The notes: a model not told the origin generated them from the sequence alone. A stretch of 64,000 bases of DNA from Paracoccus limosus (GCF_009711185.1 NZ_WMIF01000004.1:154402-218401), one strand, 5' to 3'; positions 44,032-53,677 are shown, numbered from the stretch's first letter. A program made the numbers and translations.

Positions 44032-44114
44032 CGAAGGAGATGGTCTGAGGAAACTCTCATCACCTTCAACCTCCCTGTTGGACTTAGGCCGGGCCTCGTG
44101 CCCGGCTTTTTTTT
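44032..44114 (+). ncRNA. Candidate small RNA with anti-Shine-Dalgarno loop
   Basis: About 83 bases, three stems. Stem 1 (44034-44066): AAGG, GATG and GAG pair with CTC, CATC and CCTT around a GAAA tetraloop. Stem 2 (44067-44080): CAAC-CTCCCT-GTTG, putting a C-rich anti-Shine-Dalgarno sequence in the loop. Stem 3: GCCGGGC and GCCCGGC (44088-44106) plus eight U as terminator. No ORF is credible here. The C-rich loop recalls CcsR/alpha-r14-type sRNAs. An alternative is the 3' UTR of the LysR mRNA. Confidence 0.5.
44088..44114 (+). terminator. Intrinsic terminator before purL
   Basis: GCCGGGC and GCCCGGC form a 7-base stem with loop CTCGT, followed by eight U on the plus strand. One of the clearest terminators in the window. 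It ends the LysR transcript and/or the candidate small RNA. Confidence 0.9.
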
Positions 44115-44261
44115 GCCCAAAGGCCACCCATCCCCCGACGCGCGCGCCGCGTTGCGGCATCACCCGGACGCCGGCTTGCCGCCAATCCGCGTCCGCAGCC
44201 TCTTTCCTAATGCCCCGCCGCCGCTTAAAAGGCCGGAAAACCGGGCAAAGGGGGCACCAGC

Positions 44262-46433
44262 ATGCACGAACCGCAGATCACCGAGGACCTGATCGCCGCG
44301 CATGGCCTCAAGCCCGACGAATATCAGCGCATTCTCGAAATCATCGGCCGCGAGCCGACCTTCACCGAACTCGGCATCTTCTCGGCGATGTGGAACGAGC
44401 ATTGTTCCTATAAATCCTCCAAGAAATGGCTGCGCACCCTGCCGACCAGCGGCCCGCAGGTGATCTGCGGCCCGGGCGAGAATGCGGGCGTGGTCGATAT
44501 CGGCGACGGTCAGGCCGTGGTGTTCAAGATGGAAAGCCACAACCACCCCAGCTACATCGAGCCGCATCAGGGTGCCGCAACCGGCGTCGGTGGCATTTTG
44601 CGCGACGTGTTCACCATGGGCGCGCGCCCCATCGCTGCGATGGATTCGCTGTCCTTTGGCCGCCCCGCGCACCCCAAGACCGCGCATCTGGTCAAGGGCG
44701 TGGTCGAGGGGATCGGCGCCTATGGCAACGCCTTCGGCGTGCCGAATGTCGGCGGCGAGGTGCGCTTCCACGCCAGCTATGACGGCAACTGTCTGGTCAA
44801 CGCCTTTGCGGCGGGCCTGGCCGATGCCGACAAGATCTTCTACTCGGCCGCCTCGGGCGTCGGCATGCCGGTCGTCTATCTGGGCGCCAAGACCGGGCGC
44901 GACGGCGTCGGCGGCGCGACCATGGCCTCGGCCGAATTCGACGACACCATCGAGGAAAAGCGCCCCACCGTTCAGGTCGGCGACCCCTTCACCGAAAAAT
45001 GCCTGCTGGAAGCCTGCCTTGAGCTGATGACCACCGACAGCGTGATCTCGATCCAAGACATGGGGGCGGCGGGTCTGACCTGTTCGGCCGTCGAGATGGG
45101 CGACAAGGGCGGTCTGGGCATCAAGCTGGTGCTCGACCACGTGCCGCAGCGCGAAACCAACATGACCGCCTATGAGATGATGCTGTCGGAATCGCAAGAG
45201 CGTATGCTGATGGTGCTGAAGCCCGAAAAAGAGGCCGAGGCGCGGGCGATCTTTGAAAAATGGGATCTGGATTTCGCCATCGTCGGCGAGACCATCGCCG
45301 AGGATCGCTTCCTGATCGTGCATGGCAATGAGGTGAAAGCCGATCTGCCGCTGTCGAAACTGTCCTCCAGCGCACCGGAATATGACCGCCCCTGGGTCGA
45401 GACCCCGGCGGCGGCGGCCCTGCCCGCCCTGCCGGCGATCCAGCCCATCGCCGGGCTCAAGGCGCTGATCGGCTCGCCCTGCTATGCGCATAAGTCATGG
45501 GTCTGGGAACAATATGACACGCAGGTCGGCGCCGATACCGTGCGCCGCCCCGGTCTGGGCGCGGGCGTCGTGCGCGTGCATGGCACCGGCAAGGCGCTGG
45601 CCTTCACCAGCGACGTGACCCCGCGCTATGTCAAGGCCAACCCCTATGAGGGCGGCAAGCAGGCCGTGGCCGAGGCCTATCGCAACCTCTGCGCCGTGGG
45701 CGCCCTGCCCTTGGCCACCACCGACAACCTGAACTTCGGCAACCCCGAAAAGCCCGAGATCATGGGTCAGCTGGTCGGCGCCATCAAAGGCATCGGCGAG
45801 GCCTGCGCCGCGCTCGACTTCCCCATCGTGTCGGGCAACGTCTCGCTTTACAACGAAACCGACGGCAAGGGCATTCTGCCGACGCCCACCATCGGCGGTG
45901 TCGGCCTGATCACCGATCTGGACGAGCTGATCGCTGGTCTGCCCGGCGAGGGCGATCTGGCGCTGGTCATCGGCGAGACCCGCGGCCATCTGGGCCAGTC
46001 GGCGCTGGCCGCCGAGGCCTTTGGCATCGAGGCGGGCGATGCACCGCCCGTCGATCTGACCGCCGAGCGCAAGCATGGCGGCTTCATCCGCGAAAACCGC
46101 AAGCTGCTGAACGCGGCGGCCGATCTGTCGGACGGCGGGCTGGCGCTGGCCGCCTTTGAACTGGCCGAATCCGCCGGTCTGGGCGTCAGCCTTGACAGCG
46201 GCGATATCGGCCAGCTCTTTGGCGAGGATCAGGCCCGCTATCTGGTCGCGGCCAGCAGCGCCAATGCCGCCATTCTGGTCCAGGCGGCCGAGGCGGCCGG
46301 CGTGCCCCTGACCGTGGTTGGCCGCTTTGGTGGCGATCAGGTCAGCCTTGGCGGCGACAGCGCCGATCTGGCCGGGCTGTCGGCGCTGTATCGCGGCAGC
46401 TTCGTCGAGGGGCTGGGTCTGGCCATCGGCTGA
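44262..46433 (+). CDS. purL: Phosphoribosylformylglycinamidine synthase subunit PurL
   Basis: 723 residues, the small-PurL form that works with PurS and Pur[16 protein letters not shown], the Walker-like [23 protein letters not shown], and the C-terminal [14 protein letters not shown] and [16 protein letters not shown] are typical. Converts FGAR to FGAM in purine synthesis. Stands apart from purS/purQ here. Confidence 0.97.
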   Translation: MHEPQITEDLIAAHGLKPDEYQRILEIIGREPTFTELGIFSAMWNEHCSYKSSKKWLRTLPTSGPQVICGPGENAGVVDIGDGQAVVFKMESHNHPSYIEPHQGAATGVGGILRDVFTMGARPIAAMDSLSFGRPAHPKTAHLVKGVVEGIGAYGNAFGVPNVGGEVRFHASYDGNCLVNAFAAGLADADKIFYSAASGVGMPVVYLGAKTGRDGVGGATMASAEFDDTIEEKRPTVQVGDPFTEKCLLEACLELMTTDSVISIQDMGAAGLTCSAVEMGDKGGLGIKLVLDHVPQRETNMTAYEMMLSESQERMLMVLKPEKEAEARAIFEKWDLDFAIVGETIAEDRFLIVHGNEVKADLPLSKLSSSAPEYDRPWVETPAAAALPALPAIQPIAGLKALIGSPCYAHKSWVWEQYDTQVGADTVRRPGLGAGVVRVHGTGKALAFTSDVTPRYVKANPYEGGKQAVAEAYRNLCAVGALPLATTDNLNFGNPEKPEIMGQLVGAIKGIGEACAALDFPIVSGNVSLYNETDGKGILPTPTIGGVGLITDLDELIAGLPGEGDLALVIGETRGHLGQSALAAEAFGIEAGDAPPVDLTAERKHGGFIRENRKLLNAAADLSDGGLALAAFELAESAGLGVSLDSGDIGQLFGEDQARYLVAASSANAAILVQAAEAAGVPLTVVGRFGGDQVSLGGDSADLAGLSALYRGSFVEGLGLAIG

Positions 46434-46528
46434 CCCCGACTTTCGTCGCGCGGCTTCGCAACCGGCATGGCGGTCCTTGCGCCGCCCTGCCAAGCCTGCC
46501 CTGCACCGGGCTGTGAAAGGATCTGGAC

Positions 46529-47350
46529 ATGAGCGGCTGTTCCTGCGGGCATCACCACCACCATCACCATCATCACGACGATGCGCCGCAGCAGGGCCGC
46601 GAGTTGGCCCTGGCGCAGCCGCTGGTCGCACTGTCGGGCCATCTGACCTGTCAGGACCCGGCGCAGATGTTTCTGGTGCTGGACCTGCTGCCGCAGCATG
46701 TCGCGCTGAGCCGGGCCGAGCCGGGCAATCTGCGCTTTGACCTGACGCAGGCCGAGGATCCGATGCGCTGGCGGCTGGACGAGCTTTTCGCCGATGAGGC
46801 AGCCTTTGCCGCGCATCACGACCGCACCCGTGCCAGCCGCTGGGGCACGGAAAGCACCGGGCTTGGCCGCGACTTCACCCGCCGCGCGGTGATGCCGCAT
46901 CTGCGCCCCGAAGAGCCGCGCGACCATGACCGCATCGCCGCCCTGCTGCGGCAAAGTTTTGGCGGCGAGGCCGAGGCGGCTTTGGTGGCCGAACTGCGCC
47001 GCGACGGCGATCTGGCATTGTCGATGGTGGCCGAGGCCGGCGGCTGCATTCTGGGCCATCTCGCGCTGTCGCCGCTGCAGGCCGAGGGGCCGGCGCTGGC
47101 CCTTGCGCCCGTGGCGGTGCATCCGGCACTGCAAGGCCGCGGCCTTGGCACGGCGATGATCCGCGCCGTTCTGGCCGAGCTGCCGGATTTCACCGTGGTC
47201 GTGCTGGGCGAGCCGGCGTTCTACACCGGCATCGGCTTTGCCCCGGCCGATCTGCAATCGCCCTATGCCGGGCCCTATCTGATGCAATTCGGGCCGGCGC
47301 TGCCCAAGGGCAGCGCCATTGCCCATGCCCCGGCCTTCGCCGGGCTGTAA
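46529..47350 (+). CDS. Poly-His N-terminus, ABM-type domain fused to GNAT acetyltransferase
   Basis: 273 residues with AAAGGA upstream. Starts MSGCSCG followed by nine consecutive His and two Asp, a natural metal-binding tag coded by mixed CAT/CAC codons. Residues ~25-105 resemble the ABM quinol-monooxygenase fold (SRAEPGNLRFDL, WRLDELFADEAAFAAHHD). Residues ~115-273 are a GNAT domain with the acetyl-CoA loop VAVHPALQGRGLGTAMIRAVL. The acceptor is unknown. The His/Cys tag suggests Ni, Zn or Cu binding (inference). Converges on corC. Confidence 0.85.
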   Translation: MSGCSCGHHHHHHHHHDDAPQQGRELALAQPLVALSGHLTCQDPAQMFLVLDLLPQHVALSRAEPGNLRFDLTQAEDPMRWRLDELFADEAAFAAHHDRTRASRWGTESTGLGRDFTRRAVMPHLRPEEPRDHDRIAALLRQSFGGEAEAALVAELRRDGDLALSMVAEAGGCILGHLALSPLQAEGPALALAPVAVHPALQGRGLGTAMIRAVLAELPDFTVVVLGEPAFYTGIGFAPADLQSPYAGPYLMQFGPALPKGSAIAHAPAFAGL

Positions 47351-47353
47351 GTT

Positions 47354-48262
47354 CTAGTTTTCCGGCGCGGGCGGCATGCGCAGCCGCACGCGCAGCACCC
47401 GGCGCGGGTCCGAGGCGACGATCTCGAACACCGCGCCCGAGGCATGGGTCACGGTCTCGCCGGCTTCGGGCACGCGGTCGGCCAGCATCACAATCAGCCC
47501 GCCCAGCGTGTCGATTTCCTCTTCGCGCTCGTCAGGGGTCAGGCGCAGGCCGGTGTCGGCTTCGACATCCTCCAGCTCGGCGCGGCCCTCGATCAGCCAT
47601 TGGCCCGGCTTTTCGGCGATCAGCAGGCCGCCGTCGATCTCGTCATGCTCGTCCTCGATCTCGCCGATGATCTGCTCGATCAGATCCTCGATGGTCACCA
47701 GCCCGTCCACGCCGCCATATTCGTCGATGACCAGCGCCATATGGATGCGTTTCTGCTGCATTTGCTGCAACAGCACGCCAATCTGCATCGAGGGCGGCAC
47801 ATAAAGCAGCGGCCGCAGCATCGGTTGCAGCGCAAAGGGCGGCGCATCGGCGCCAAAGCCGAATTTCAGCGCCAGATCCTTGAGATGCAGCTGGCCCAGC
47901 GGCGCGTCCAGCGTGTCGCGATAGACCGGGATGCGGGAAAACCCGTGTTCGCGAAAGATCTCGACCAGTTCGGGCAGGCTGGTGCTGACCGGAACGGCGA
48001 CGATCTCGGCCTTGGGGATGGCCACGTCATCGACGCGCATCCGCCGCAGGTTCAGCATCCCCAGGGCGCTGCCGCGCGCGCCCGAGGTTTCTTGCTGGCG
48101 ATCCACCGCCTCCGGCTCGGGCTCATTGCCCGAAAACGCGTCCAGAATGCGGCCCAGCAGCCCACGCTGCTGTGGAAGCTCGCGCCCCTCCCCGCTGTCA
48201 TCGGCCCATGCGGGGGCCGTGTCTGCGGGGGCGGGGCTGTCGGGACTTCGATCGTTACTCAT
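47354..48262 (-). CDS. corC: CorC/TlyC-family CBS-domain protein
   Basis: 302 residues, soluble. A disordered start is followed by two CBS domains (RVDDVAIPKAEIVAVP ... LGQLHLKDLA and MLRPLLYVPPSMQIG ... DGLVTIEDLIEQIIGEIEDEHD) and a CorC_HlyC transporter-associated domain (WLIEGRAELEDVEADTGL). Family proposed to act in Mg/Co efflux or membrane integrity. Overlaps ybeY by four bases. Confidence 0.92.
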   Translation of the reverse strand: MSNDRSPDSPAPADTAPAWADDSGEGRELPQQRGLLGRILDAFSGNEPEPEAVDRQQETSGARGSALGMLNLRRMRVDDVAIPKAEIVAVPVSTSLPELVEIFREHGFSRIPVYRDTLDAPLGQLHLKDLALKFGFGADAPPFALQPMLRPLLYVPPSMQIGVLLQQMQQKRIHMALVIDEYGGVDGLVTIEDLIEQIIGEIEDEHDEIDGGLLIAEKPGQWLIEGRAELEDVEADTGLRLTPDEREEEIDTLGGLIVMLADRVPEAGETVTHASGAVFEIVASDPRRVLRVRLRMPPAPEN

Positions 48263-48783
48263 GTTTCCTGTTCCAGATAGGGATCGGCGATGCCAAGCCT
48301 GCCCAGGATCGAGCGCTCGGCATCCTCCATCGTCTCGGCATCCTGATCGTCGATATGATCGTAGCCCGCAAGATGCAGCATGGCATGAACCAGCAGATGC
48401 GTGGCATGGTCGGCAAAGGGCTTGCCCTGCGCCTCGGCCTCGCGCCAGCAGGTGTCGTAGGAAATGGCGATATCGCCCAGTTCCTCGATCTCGGGCAAAT
48501 GCGGATGCGCGCCCGGCAGCCGCTCGTCAAATTCCACCGCCGGCCAGCTCAGCACATTGGTGGGCTTGGGCTTGCCGCGGAACTCGGCGTTGAGCCCGGC
48601 AATGCGCGCATCGTCGCAGCCCATGACCACGACCTGAAAATCGCGGATGTCCAGCCAGTCGCCGACCGCCTGCGCGGCACGTTCGGACATGCCCAACAGA
48701 TCGGCATCGACCCAGCGGTCATCCTCGATGACGATATCGACGATGCCCGGCGCCTCATCGGCGACGATTTCGGTCTCAGGCAT
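48259..48783 (-). CDS. ybeY: Endoribonuclease / rRNA maturation factor YbeY
   Basis: 174 residues. The zinc motif H3XH5XH is His133-His137-His143 in THLLVHAMLHLAGYDH; TNVLSWPA is the conserved upstream loop. Acts in 16S rRNA 3' processing and ribosome quality control. Overlaps phoH by eight bases and corC by four. Confidence 0.95.
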   Translation of the reverse strand: MPETEIVADEAPGIVDIVIEDDRWVDADLLGMSERAAQAVGDWLDIRDFQVVVMGCDDARIAGLNAEFRGKPKPTNVLSWPAVEFDERLPGAHPHLPEIEELGDIAISYDTCWREAEAQGKPFADHATHLLVHAMLHLAGYDHIDDQDAETMEDAERSILGRLGIADPYLEQET

Positions 48784-49879
48784 CGGCCTGTCCCCCGGCG
48801 CTGGTCAGAAAGCGCGGCTCGCGGCGCGGGACGCGCTGGCCACGATCATCGACCGGCTCGCCGCGCGCCAGCGCCGCCTCGGCCTCGCTGTCATAGGCCT
48901 CGATGATGCGGGCGACCAGCGGATGGCGCACCACGTCCTTGGCGGTGAAGTAGCTGAAGCTGATGCCCTTGATATCCTTCAGGATCTTTTCGGCATCGAC
49001 AAGGCCGGAATAGACGCCGCGCGGCAGGTCGATCTGGGTGCGGTCGCCGGTGATCACCATGCGCGAGCCCTCGCCCAGACGGGTCAGGAACATCTTCATC
49101 TGCATGGTGGTGGCGTTCTGCGCCTCGTCCAGGACGACAAAGGCATTGGCCAGCGTGCGCCCGCGCATGAAGGCCAGAGGCGCGATCTCGATGCGCTTTT
49201 CCTCCATCAGCTTCTGCATCTGCTTCGAGGGCAGGAAATCGTTCAGCGCGTCGTAGAGCGGCTGCATATAGGGATCGACCTTTTCCTTCATGTCGCCGGG
49301 CAGAAAGCCCAGACGCTCGCCCGCCTCGACGGCGGGGCGCGACAGGATGATCTTGTCGACATGGCCGCCGATCAGCATGGTGACGCCGACGGCGACGGCC
49401 AGATAGGTCTTGCCGGTGCCAGCCGGGCCGATGCCAAAGGCCAGCTCGTTGGCAAAGAGGTTGCGGACGTATTCCTTTTGCGCCTCGGTGCGTGGCTCGA
49501 CGGTCTTTTTGCGGGTGCGCAATTCGACGGTGCCGGACTGGAACATCTCCAGCTGCTCGGCCGGGCTCAGCGTTTCCGGGGTCTGATCGACGCCCATGCG
49601 CAGGGCGGCCTCGACCTCGGGCATCTCGACGGGGCGGCCTTGCTCCAGCCTTGCGTAAAGGCCACGCAGCACCTGCGCCGCCTCGGCCTGCGCATCGGCG
49701 GTGCCCACCACCGACAGCAGGTTGCCGCGCCGCAGGATATGGACCTTCAGCGCCTCCTCGATCCGGGCCAGATGCCGGTCATGGGGGCCGCAAAGGTCAA
49801 TCAGCAGCCGATTGTCGTGGAATTCCAGCAGGGTTTCGCCAGGAGTCGCGGTCGCGGGGGTGGTCGGTGAAAGACCCAA
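48776..49879 (-). CDS. ybeZ: PhoH-like ATPase (YbeZ)
   Basis: 367 residues from a TTG start at 49879 preceded by GGAGAG. Walker A is GIGPAGTGKTYLAVAVG and Walker B VVLDEAQNATTMQMKMFLTRLGEGSRMVITGD. The N-terminal ~90 residues are the PhoH-like start. Helicase-type ATPase partner of YbeY; first gene of the operon. The TTG start is chosen on the ribosome site. Confidence 0.95.
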   Translation of the reverse strand: MGLSPTTPATATPGETLLEFHDNRLLIDLCGPHDRHLARIEEALKVHILRRGNLLSVVGTADAQAEAAQVLRGLYARLEQGRPVEMPEVEAALRMGVDQTPETLSPAEQLEMFQSGTVELRTRKKTVEPRTEAQKEYVRNLFANELAFGIGPAGTGKTYLAVAVGVTMLIGGHVDKIILSRPAVEAGERLGFLPGDMKEKVDPYMQPLYDALNDFLPSKQMQKLMEEKRIEIAPLAFMRGRTLANAFVVLDEAQNATTMQMKMFLTRLGEGSRMVITGDRTQIDLPRGVYSGLVDAEKILKDIKGISFSYFTAKDVVRHPLVARIIEAYDSEAEAALARGEPVDDRGQRVPRREPRFLTSAGGQADA

Positions 49880-49996
49880 ATTTCTCTCCGGTCAGATCGA
49901 AGTCATGGCTTCATGGTTGCAACTGCGCGGGATTCGCACAAGGGGCGCGGGTAGCGTGGCGCGGATTTGCGCATGGCCTGATGCAAATATATGCAG

Positions 49997-50719
49997 TCAA
50001 ACCCCGCTTTGCGACTGTGGCGCCCGGCCGTGGATAAAGTCCTGCAGATAGCTGTCGGCGGCGGCGTCCATCTGCACGACCGTGCCCTGCCAGCGGATGC
50101 GGCCTTGATCCAGCAGCGCCACCCGGTCGGCGATGGCACGCACCGAGCCCATGTCATGGGTGATGGTGATGGCGCTGGCGCCGGTTTCATCGACGATCTC
50201 GCGGATCAGCCGGTTGATGCTGGCGGCGCGGATCGGGTCCAGCCCGGTGGTCGGCTCGTCGAAAAAGATCACCTGCGGATCGGCGGCTATGGCGCGTGCC
50301 AGCCCCGCCCGCTTGCGCATCCCCCCCGACAGGGCGGCGGGGTAAAGATCGGCGACCTCGGGGCCCAGCCCGACGCGCGCCAGCTTGGCCAGCGCCACCT
50401 GCCGCGCCTGCGCGCGGGGCATCCGCCGCAACAGCCGAAAGGCCACGTTGCGCCAAATCGGAAGGCTGTCGAACAATGCCGCATTCTGGAACAGCATGCC
50501 AAACCGGTCCATGAAATCCGGCCCGATCGGCGCGCCGTTCCACATGATGGACCCGGCGTCCGCCCGCTCCAGCCCCAGGATGCAGCGCAAAAGCACCGAT
50601 TTCCCGGTCCCCGACCCGCCGATCACCACAAGGCTTTCGCCCTGCCCCAAGGTCAGGTCCACGCCGTCCAGCACCGTCTTGTCGCCAAAGCGCTTGGCCA
50701 GCCCCCGCACCTCGATCAT
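49997..50719 (-). CDS. mlaF: Lipid-transport ABC ATPase MlaF
   Basis: 240 residues from ATG 50719. Walker A is VVIGGSGTGKSVLLR, signature LSGGMRKRAGLARAIA, Walker B PQVIFFDEPTTGLDP. The MlaF/Ttg2A pattern. With MlaE moves phospholipids across the inner membrane to keep outer-membrane asymmetry. ATGA overlap with mlaE. No mlaD, C or B follows in the window. Confidence 0.93.
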   Translation of the reverse strand: MIEVRGLAKRFGDKTVLDGVDLTLGQGESLVVIGGSGTGKSVLLRCILGLERADAGSIMWNGAPIGPDFMDRFGMLFQNAALFDSLPIWRNVAFRLLRRMPRAQARQVALAKLARVGLGPEVADLYPAALSGGMRKRAGLARAIAADPQVIFFDEPTTGLDPIRAASINRLIREIVDETGASAITITHDMGSVRAIADRVALLDQGRIRWQGTVVQMDAAADSYLQDFIHGRAPQSQSGV

Positions 50720-51492
50720 CGGAAGAAGAGCCCGGTCAGCGCGAAATTGGCCGCCAGAATGCCGACCGAGGCGGCGACCACGGCGCTGGTCGTGGCCCGG
50801 CCCACGCCGGCCGCGCCATTGCCGGCGTGCATGCCGAACCAGCAGCCCGACAGCGCGACGATCAGGCCGAATGCCGCGCCCTTGACCAGCCCCGAGGCCA
50901 CGTCCCAGAACTCCAGATAGGCCCATGAATTGGCGATATAGGTGGCCGAGTTGAAGCCCAGCGCGTTCACCCCCACCAGCCAGCCACCCATGATGCCGAT
51001 GACATCGCCGATGCCGACCAGAAACGGCAGGCACAGGATCGCCGCCCAGACCCGGGGCGAGACCAGCCAGCCCACCGGATCGGTTGAAAGCGTCACCAGC
51101 GCGTCGATCTGTTCGGTGACGCGCATGGTGCCCAGCTCGGCCGCGATGGCCGAGGCCACGCGCGCGGCCACCATCAGCCCGCCCAGCACCGGGCCCAGTT
51201 CGCGCGCCATGCCGATGGCAACGATGGCGGGCACGACATCGCCGGCCTGAAACCGCTCACCGCCGGAATGGATCTGCAAGGCCAGCGCCGCGCCGGTGAA
51301 GAGCGCGGTCAACCCCACCACCGGCAGCGATAGCCAGCCGATGTGCAGCAACTGCCGCGCCAATTCGCCCGGATGGGCGGCAATGCCGGCAAGGGCGCGG
51401 GCGGCGAAGATCGTCACCGCGCCGATGCCCTCAAGCAGGCGCAGGCAGGCGCGGCCGACCAGTCGCACCGGGGTCAGCGCGGCGGGGATCAC
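50716..51492 (-). CDS. mlaE: Lipid-transport ABC permease MlaE
   Basis: 258 residues from a GTG at 51492 that overlaps the alr stop (GTGA). Five or six hydrophobic segments; MARELGPVLGGLMVAARVASAIAAELGTMRVTEQIDAL is the MlaE hallmark. An upstream reading overlaps alr and is rejected. Coupled both to alr and mlaF. Confidence 0.93.
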   Translation of the reverse strand: MIPAALTPVRLVGRACLRLLEGIGAVTIFAARALAGIAAHPGELARQLLHIGWLSLPVVGLTALFTGAALALQIHSGGERFQAGDVVPAIVAIGMARELGPVLGGLMVAARVASAIAAELGTMRVTEQIDALVTLSTDPVGWLVSPRVWAAILCLPFLVGIGDVIGIMGGWLVGVNALGFNSATYIANSWAYLEFWDVASGLVKGAAFGLIVALSGCWFGMHAGNGAAGVGRATTSAVVAASVGILAANFALTGLFFR

Positions 51493-52508
51493 AGGTAGCG
51501 GCGCGGATAGCGGTGGCCAAGCGAGGTCAGGATCTCGTAGCCGATGGTGCCGCCCAGATCGGCGACGGCGTCGATGCCCTGACGGGCATTCAGGATCTCC
51601 AGCGCCTCGGGGACGAAGGGCAGATCGGTCACATCGACGGTGATCAGGTCCATCGAGATGCGTCCCACCACCGGGCAGGACCGCTCGCCAGCCCAAAGCC
51701 GCAGCTGCCCCTGCCGCGCCAGCGCGCGGGCCAGACCGTCGGCATAGCCCGCCGCCACCGTGGCGATGCGCGCCGGGCGCGTGGCGGTCCAGCTATAGCC
51801 ATAGCCAACCGACTCGCCGGGCTTCACCTCGCGGGTCTGAATCACCGGCAAGGCCAGACTGACCACCGGGCGCGCCTCGGCATAGGGCAAGCCGCCATAC
51901 ATGCCGATGCCCAGCCGCACGAGGTCGAAATGATAGTCCGGCCCCAGCAGCGTGCCGCCGGTCGCCGACAGCGCGCGGGGCGCATCGACACCCTCGGTCA
52001 TGGCGCGAAAGACCGCCAGTTGCTGGGCATTGGCGGGATGGTCGGGCTCATCAGCGCAGGCCAGATGCGACATGATCAGCTGCGGGCCGGCGGCCAGCGC
52101 CTCGGCCCGGATCGCGGCCCATTCGCCGGGCTCAAAACCCAGCCGGTTCATGCCGCTGTCCAGCTGGATGCCGAACTGCCCCTTGGGGCGCAGCGCGCGG
52201 TCGCGGAAGAATTGCTCGGGGGAATTCAGCACCGGGATCAGCCCGGTCAGATCCTCGCCCTCCATATGGCCCGACAGCACAAAGATGCGCGCATCCTCGG
52301 GCAGAAGGGGGCGGATGTCGCGGCCCTCGCCGGCCAGCGCGACGAAGAAATCCCGCGCGCCCGCCGCGTAAAGCGCCGGCGCCACACGCGCCGCGCCCAG
52401 ACCATAGGCATCGGCCTTGACCACCGCGCCGGGCCGGGCGCCGGGGGCCTTGTCGGCCAGAGATTTCCAATTGGCCGCGATGGCCCCCAGATCGATCACA
52501 AGTGCCAT
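51489..52508 (-). CDS. alr: Alanine racemase
   Basis: 339 residues from ATG 52508 (MALVIDLGAIAANWKSLAD). The PLP lysine is Lys31 in GAVVKADAYGLGAA; SVGYGYSW carries the catalytic Tyr region and CPVVGRISMDLITVDVTD is conserved. Produces D-alanine for the cell wall. In relatives alr often follows dnaB; here phoR lies upstream on the same strand. Confidence 0.94.
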   Translation of the reverse strand: MALVIDLGAIAANWKSLADKAPGARPGAVVKADAYGLGAARVAPALYAAGARDFFVALAGEGRDIRPLLPEDARIFVLSGHMEGEDLTGLIPVLNSPEQFFRDRALRPKGQFGIQLDSGMNRLGFEPGEWAAIRAEALAAGPQLIMSHLACADEPDHPANAQQLAVFRAMTEGVDAPRALSATGGTLLGPDYHFDLVRLGIGMYGGLPYAEARPVVSLALPVIQTREVKPGESVGYGYSWTATRPARIATVAAGYADGLARALARQGQLRLWAGERSCPVVGRISMDLITVDVTDLPFVPEALEILNARQGIDAVADLGGTIGYEILTSLGHRYPRRYL

Positions 52509-52579
52509 GGACCCGACCGTCTCCCGTGTTGAGCGCGCCCCGTTCCTATGCCTTCGCGCCCGATTGTCAACCGCAGCCC

Positions 52580-53632
52580 CTAAAGCCGGCCGACGCTTTC
52601 GGGCAGCGTCACCACGAAACGCGAGCCCTGCCCCTTTTCGCTTTCGATGCGCAGCCGGCCGCGATGGCGGCTGACGATATGCTTGACGATGGCCAGCCCC
52701 AGCCCGGTGCCGCCCTTTTCGCGCGAGCGGTGGGTATCGACGCGGTAGAACCGCTCGGTCAGGCGCGGCAGGTGGCGTTCGTCGATGCCCTCGCCCTGAT
52801 CGGCGACGGTGACCGACCATGCCGGGCCGCGCAGCACCGGCTCGTGTTCGACCCGGTTCAGCGACAGGGTGACGCCGCCGCCGCTGCCGCCATATTTGAC
52901 CGCGTTCTCGATCAGATTGTGGAACACCTGCATCAGCTGGTCGGCATCGCCCGGCAGCATCACCTGCCCTTCGATGCCCTGCGCGGTGATCGTCACCCCG
53001 GCGGCGCCGGCGCTGGCCAGCTGGGTGGTGACGGCGCTGCGCAGCAGCGCGGCCAGATCGACGCTTTCCAGCGGCCGGCGGCGTTCGTCCTGTTCGACGC
53101 GGCTCAGCGACAAAAGATCGCCGATCAGCCGGTTCATCCGCCCCGCCTCGCGCTCCATGATGTCCAGAAAGCGGTCGCGCGCCCCGGCATCGTTGCGCGC
53201 AGGTCCGCGCAGGGTCTCGATAAAGCCGATCAGCGCCGTCAGCGGCGTGCGCAGCTCATGGCTGACATTGGCAACGAAATCGCGGCGCATCTGCTCGGTT
53301 TCCTCGTCGCGGGTGCGGTCCTCGATGGCGATGACGGCGCCGCGCCGCCCGGTCATGGTCAGCGGCGAGACGGTGACGGCGCAGAACACCTGTCCGCCCT
53401 GCCCGGCCAGCGCCACGTTCAGGCGCACCCGATCCGCCCCGGCCAGAACCGCATCCAGCGCGGCATTCACCTCGGGCTGGCGCAGCACCGTGACAAAGGG
53501 GCGCGGCGAGGGGATCGGGCCCAAAAGCGCCTCGGCCGCATCATTGGCGCCAAAGACGCGCGATTGCGCATCGACGACCAGCGTGGCAACGGGCACGGCG
53601 CGCAGCAATTCGCGCAGCTGTTCGGTGGTCAT
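52580..53632 (-). CDS. phoR: PhoR-like sensor histidine kinase
   Basis: 350 residues. N-terminal PAS domain (AVPVATLVVDAQSRVFGANDAAEALLG), no membrane segment. His box FVANVSHELRTPLTAL with His125; N box NLIENAVKYGG; G boxes DQGEGID and GGTGLGLAIVKHIVSRHRGRL. Matches PhoR of phosphate control, but PhoB and pst genes are not nearby, so partner and signal are unproven. Possibly an orphan kinase. Confidence 0.85.
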   Translation of the reverse strand: MTTEQLRELLRAVPVATLVVDAQSRVFGANDAAEALLGPIPSPRPFVTVLRQPEVNAALDAVLAGADRVRLNVALAGQGGQVFCAVTVSPLTMTGRRGAVIAIEDRTRDEETEQMRRDFVANVSHELRTPLTALIGFIETLRGPARNDAGARDRFLDIMEREAGRMNRLIGDLLSLSRVEQDERRRPLESVDLAALLRSAVTTQLASAGAAGVTITAQGIEGQVMLPGDADQLMQVFHNLIENAVKYGGSGGGVTLSLNRVEHEPVLRGPAWSVTVADQGEGIDERHLPRLTERFYRVDTHRSREKGGTGLGLAIVKHIVSRHRGRLRIESEKGQGSRFVVTLPESVGRL

Positions 53633-53677
53633 GTCCAGCGGCTCATCTGTGGATCTGGGGGCGGGGCGACAGGGGGA

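Noticed and set aside
43972..44292. 106-codon frame across the candidate small RNA
   Set aside because: No ribosome site; it runs through the strong terminator and into purL in another frame; Pro/Arg-rich shadow composition.
46549..46590. His9 run as a vector-derived tag
   Set aside because: CAT and CAC codons are mixed, it lies inside a native gene with its own ribosome site, and neighbouring genes are normal chromosomal genes.
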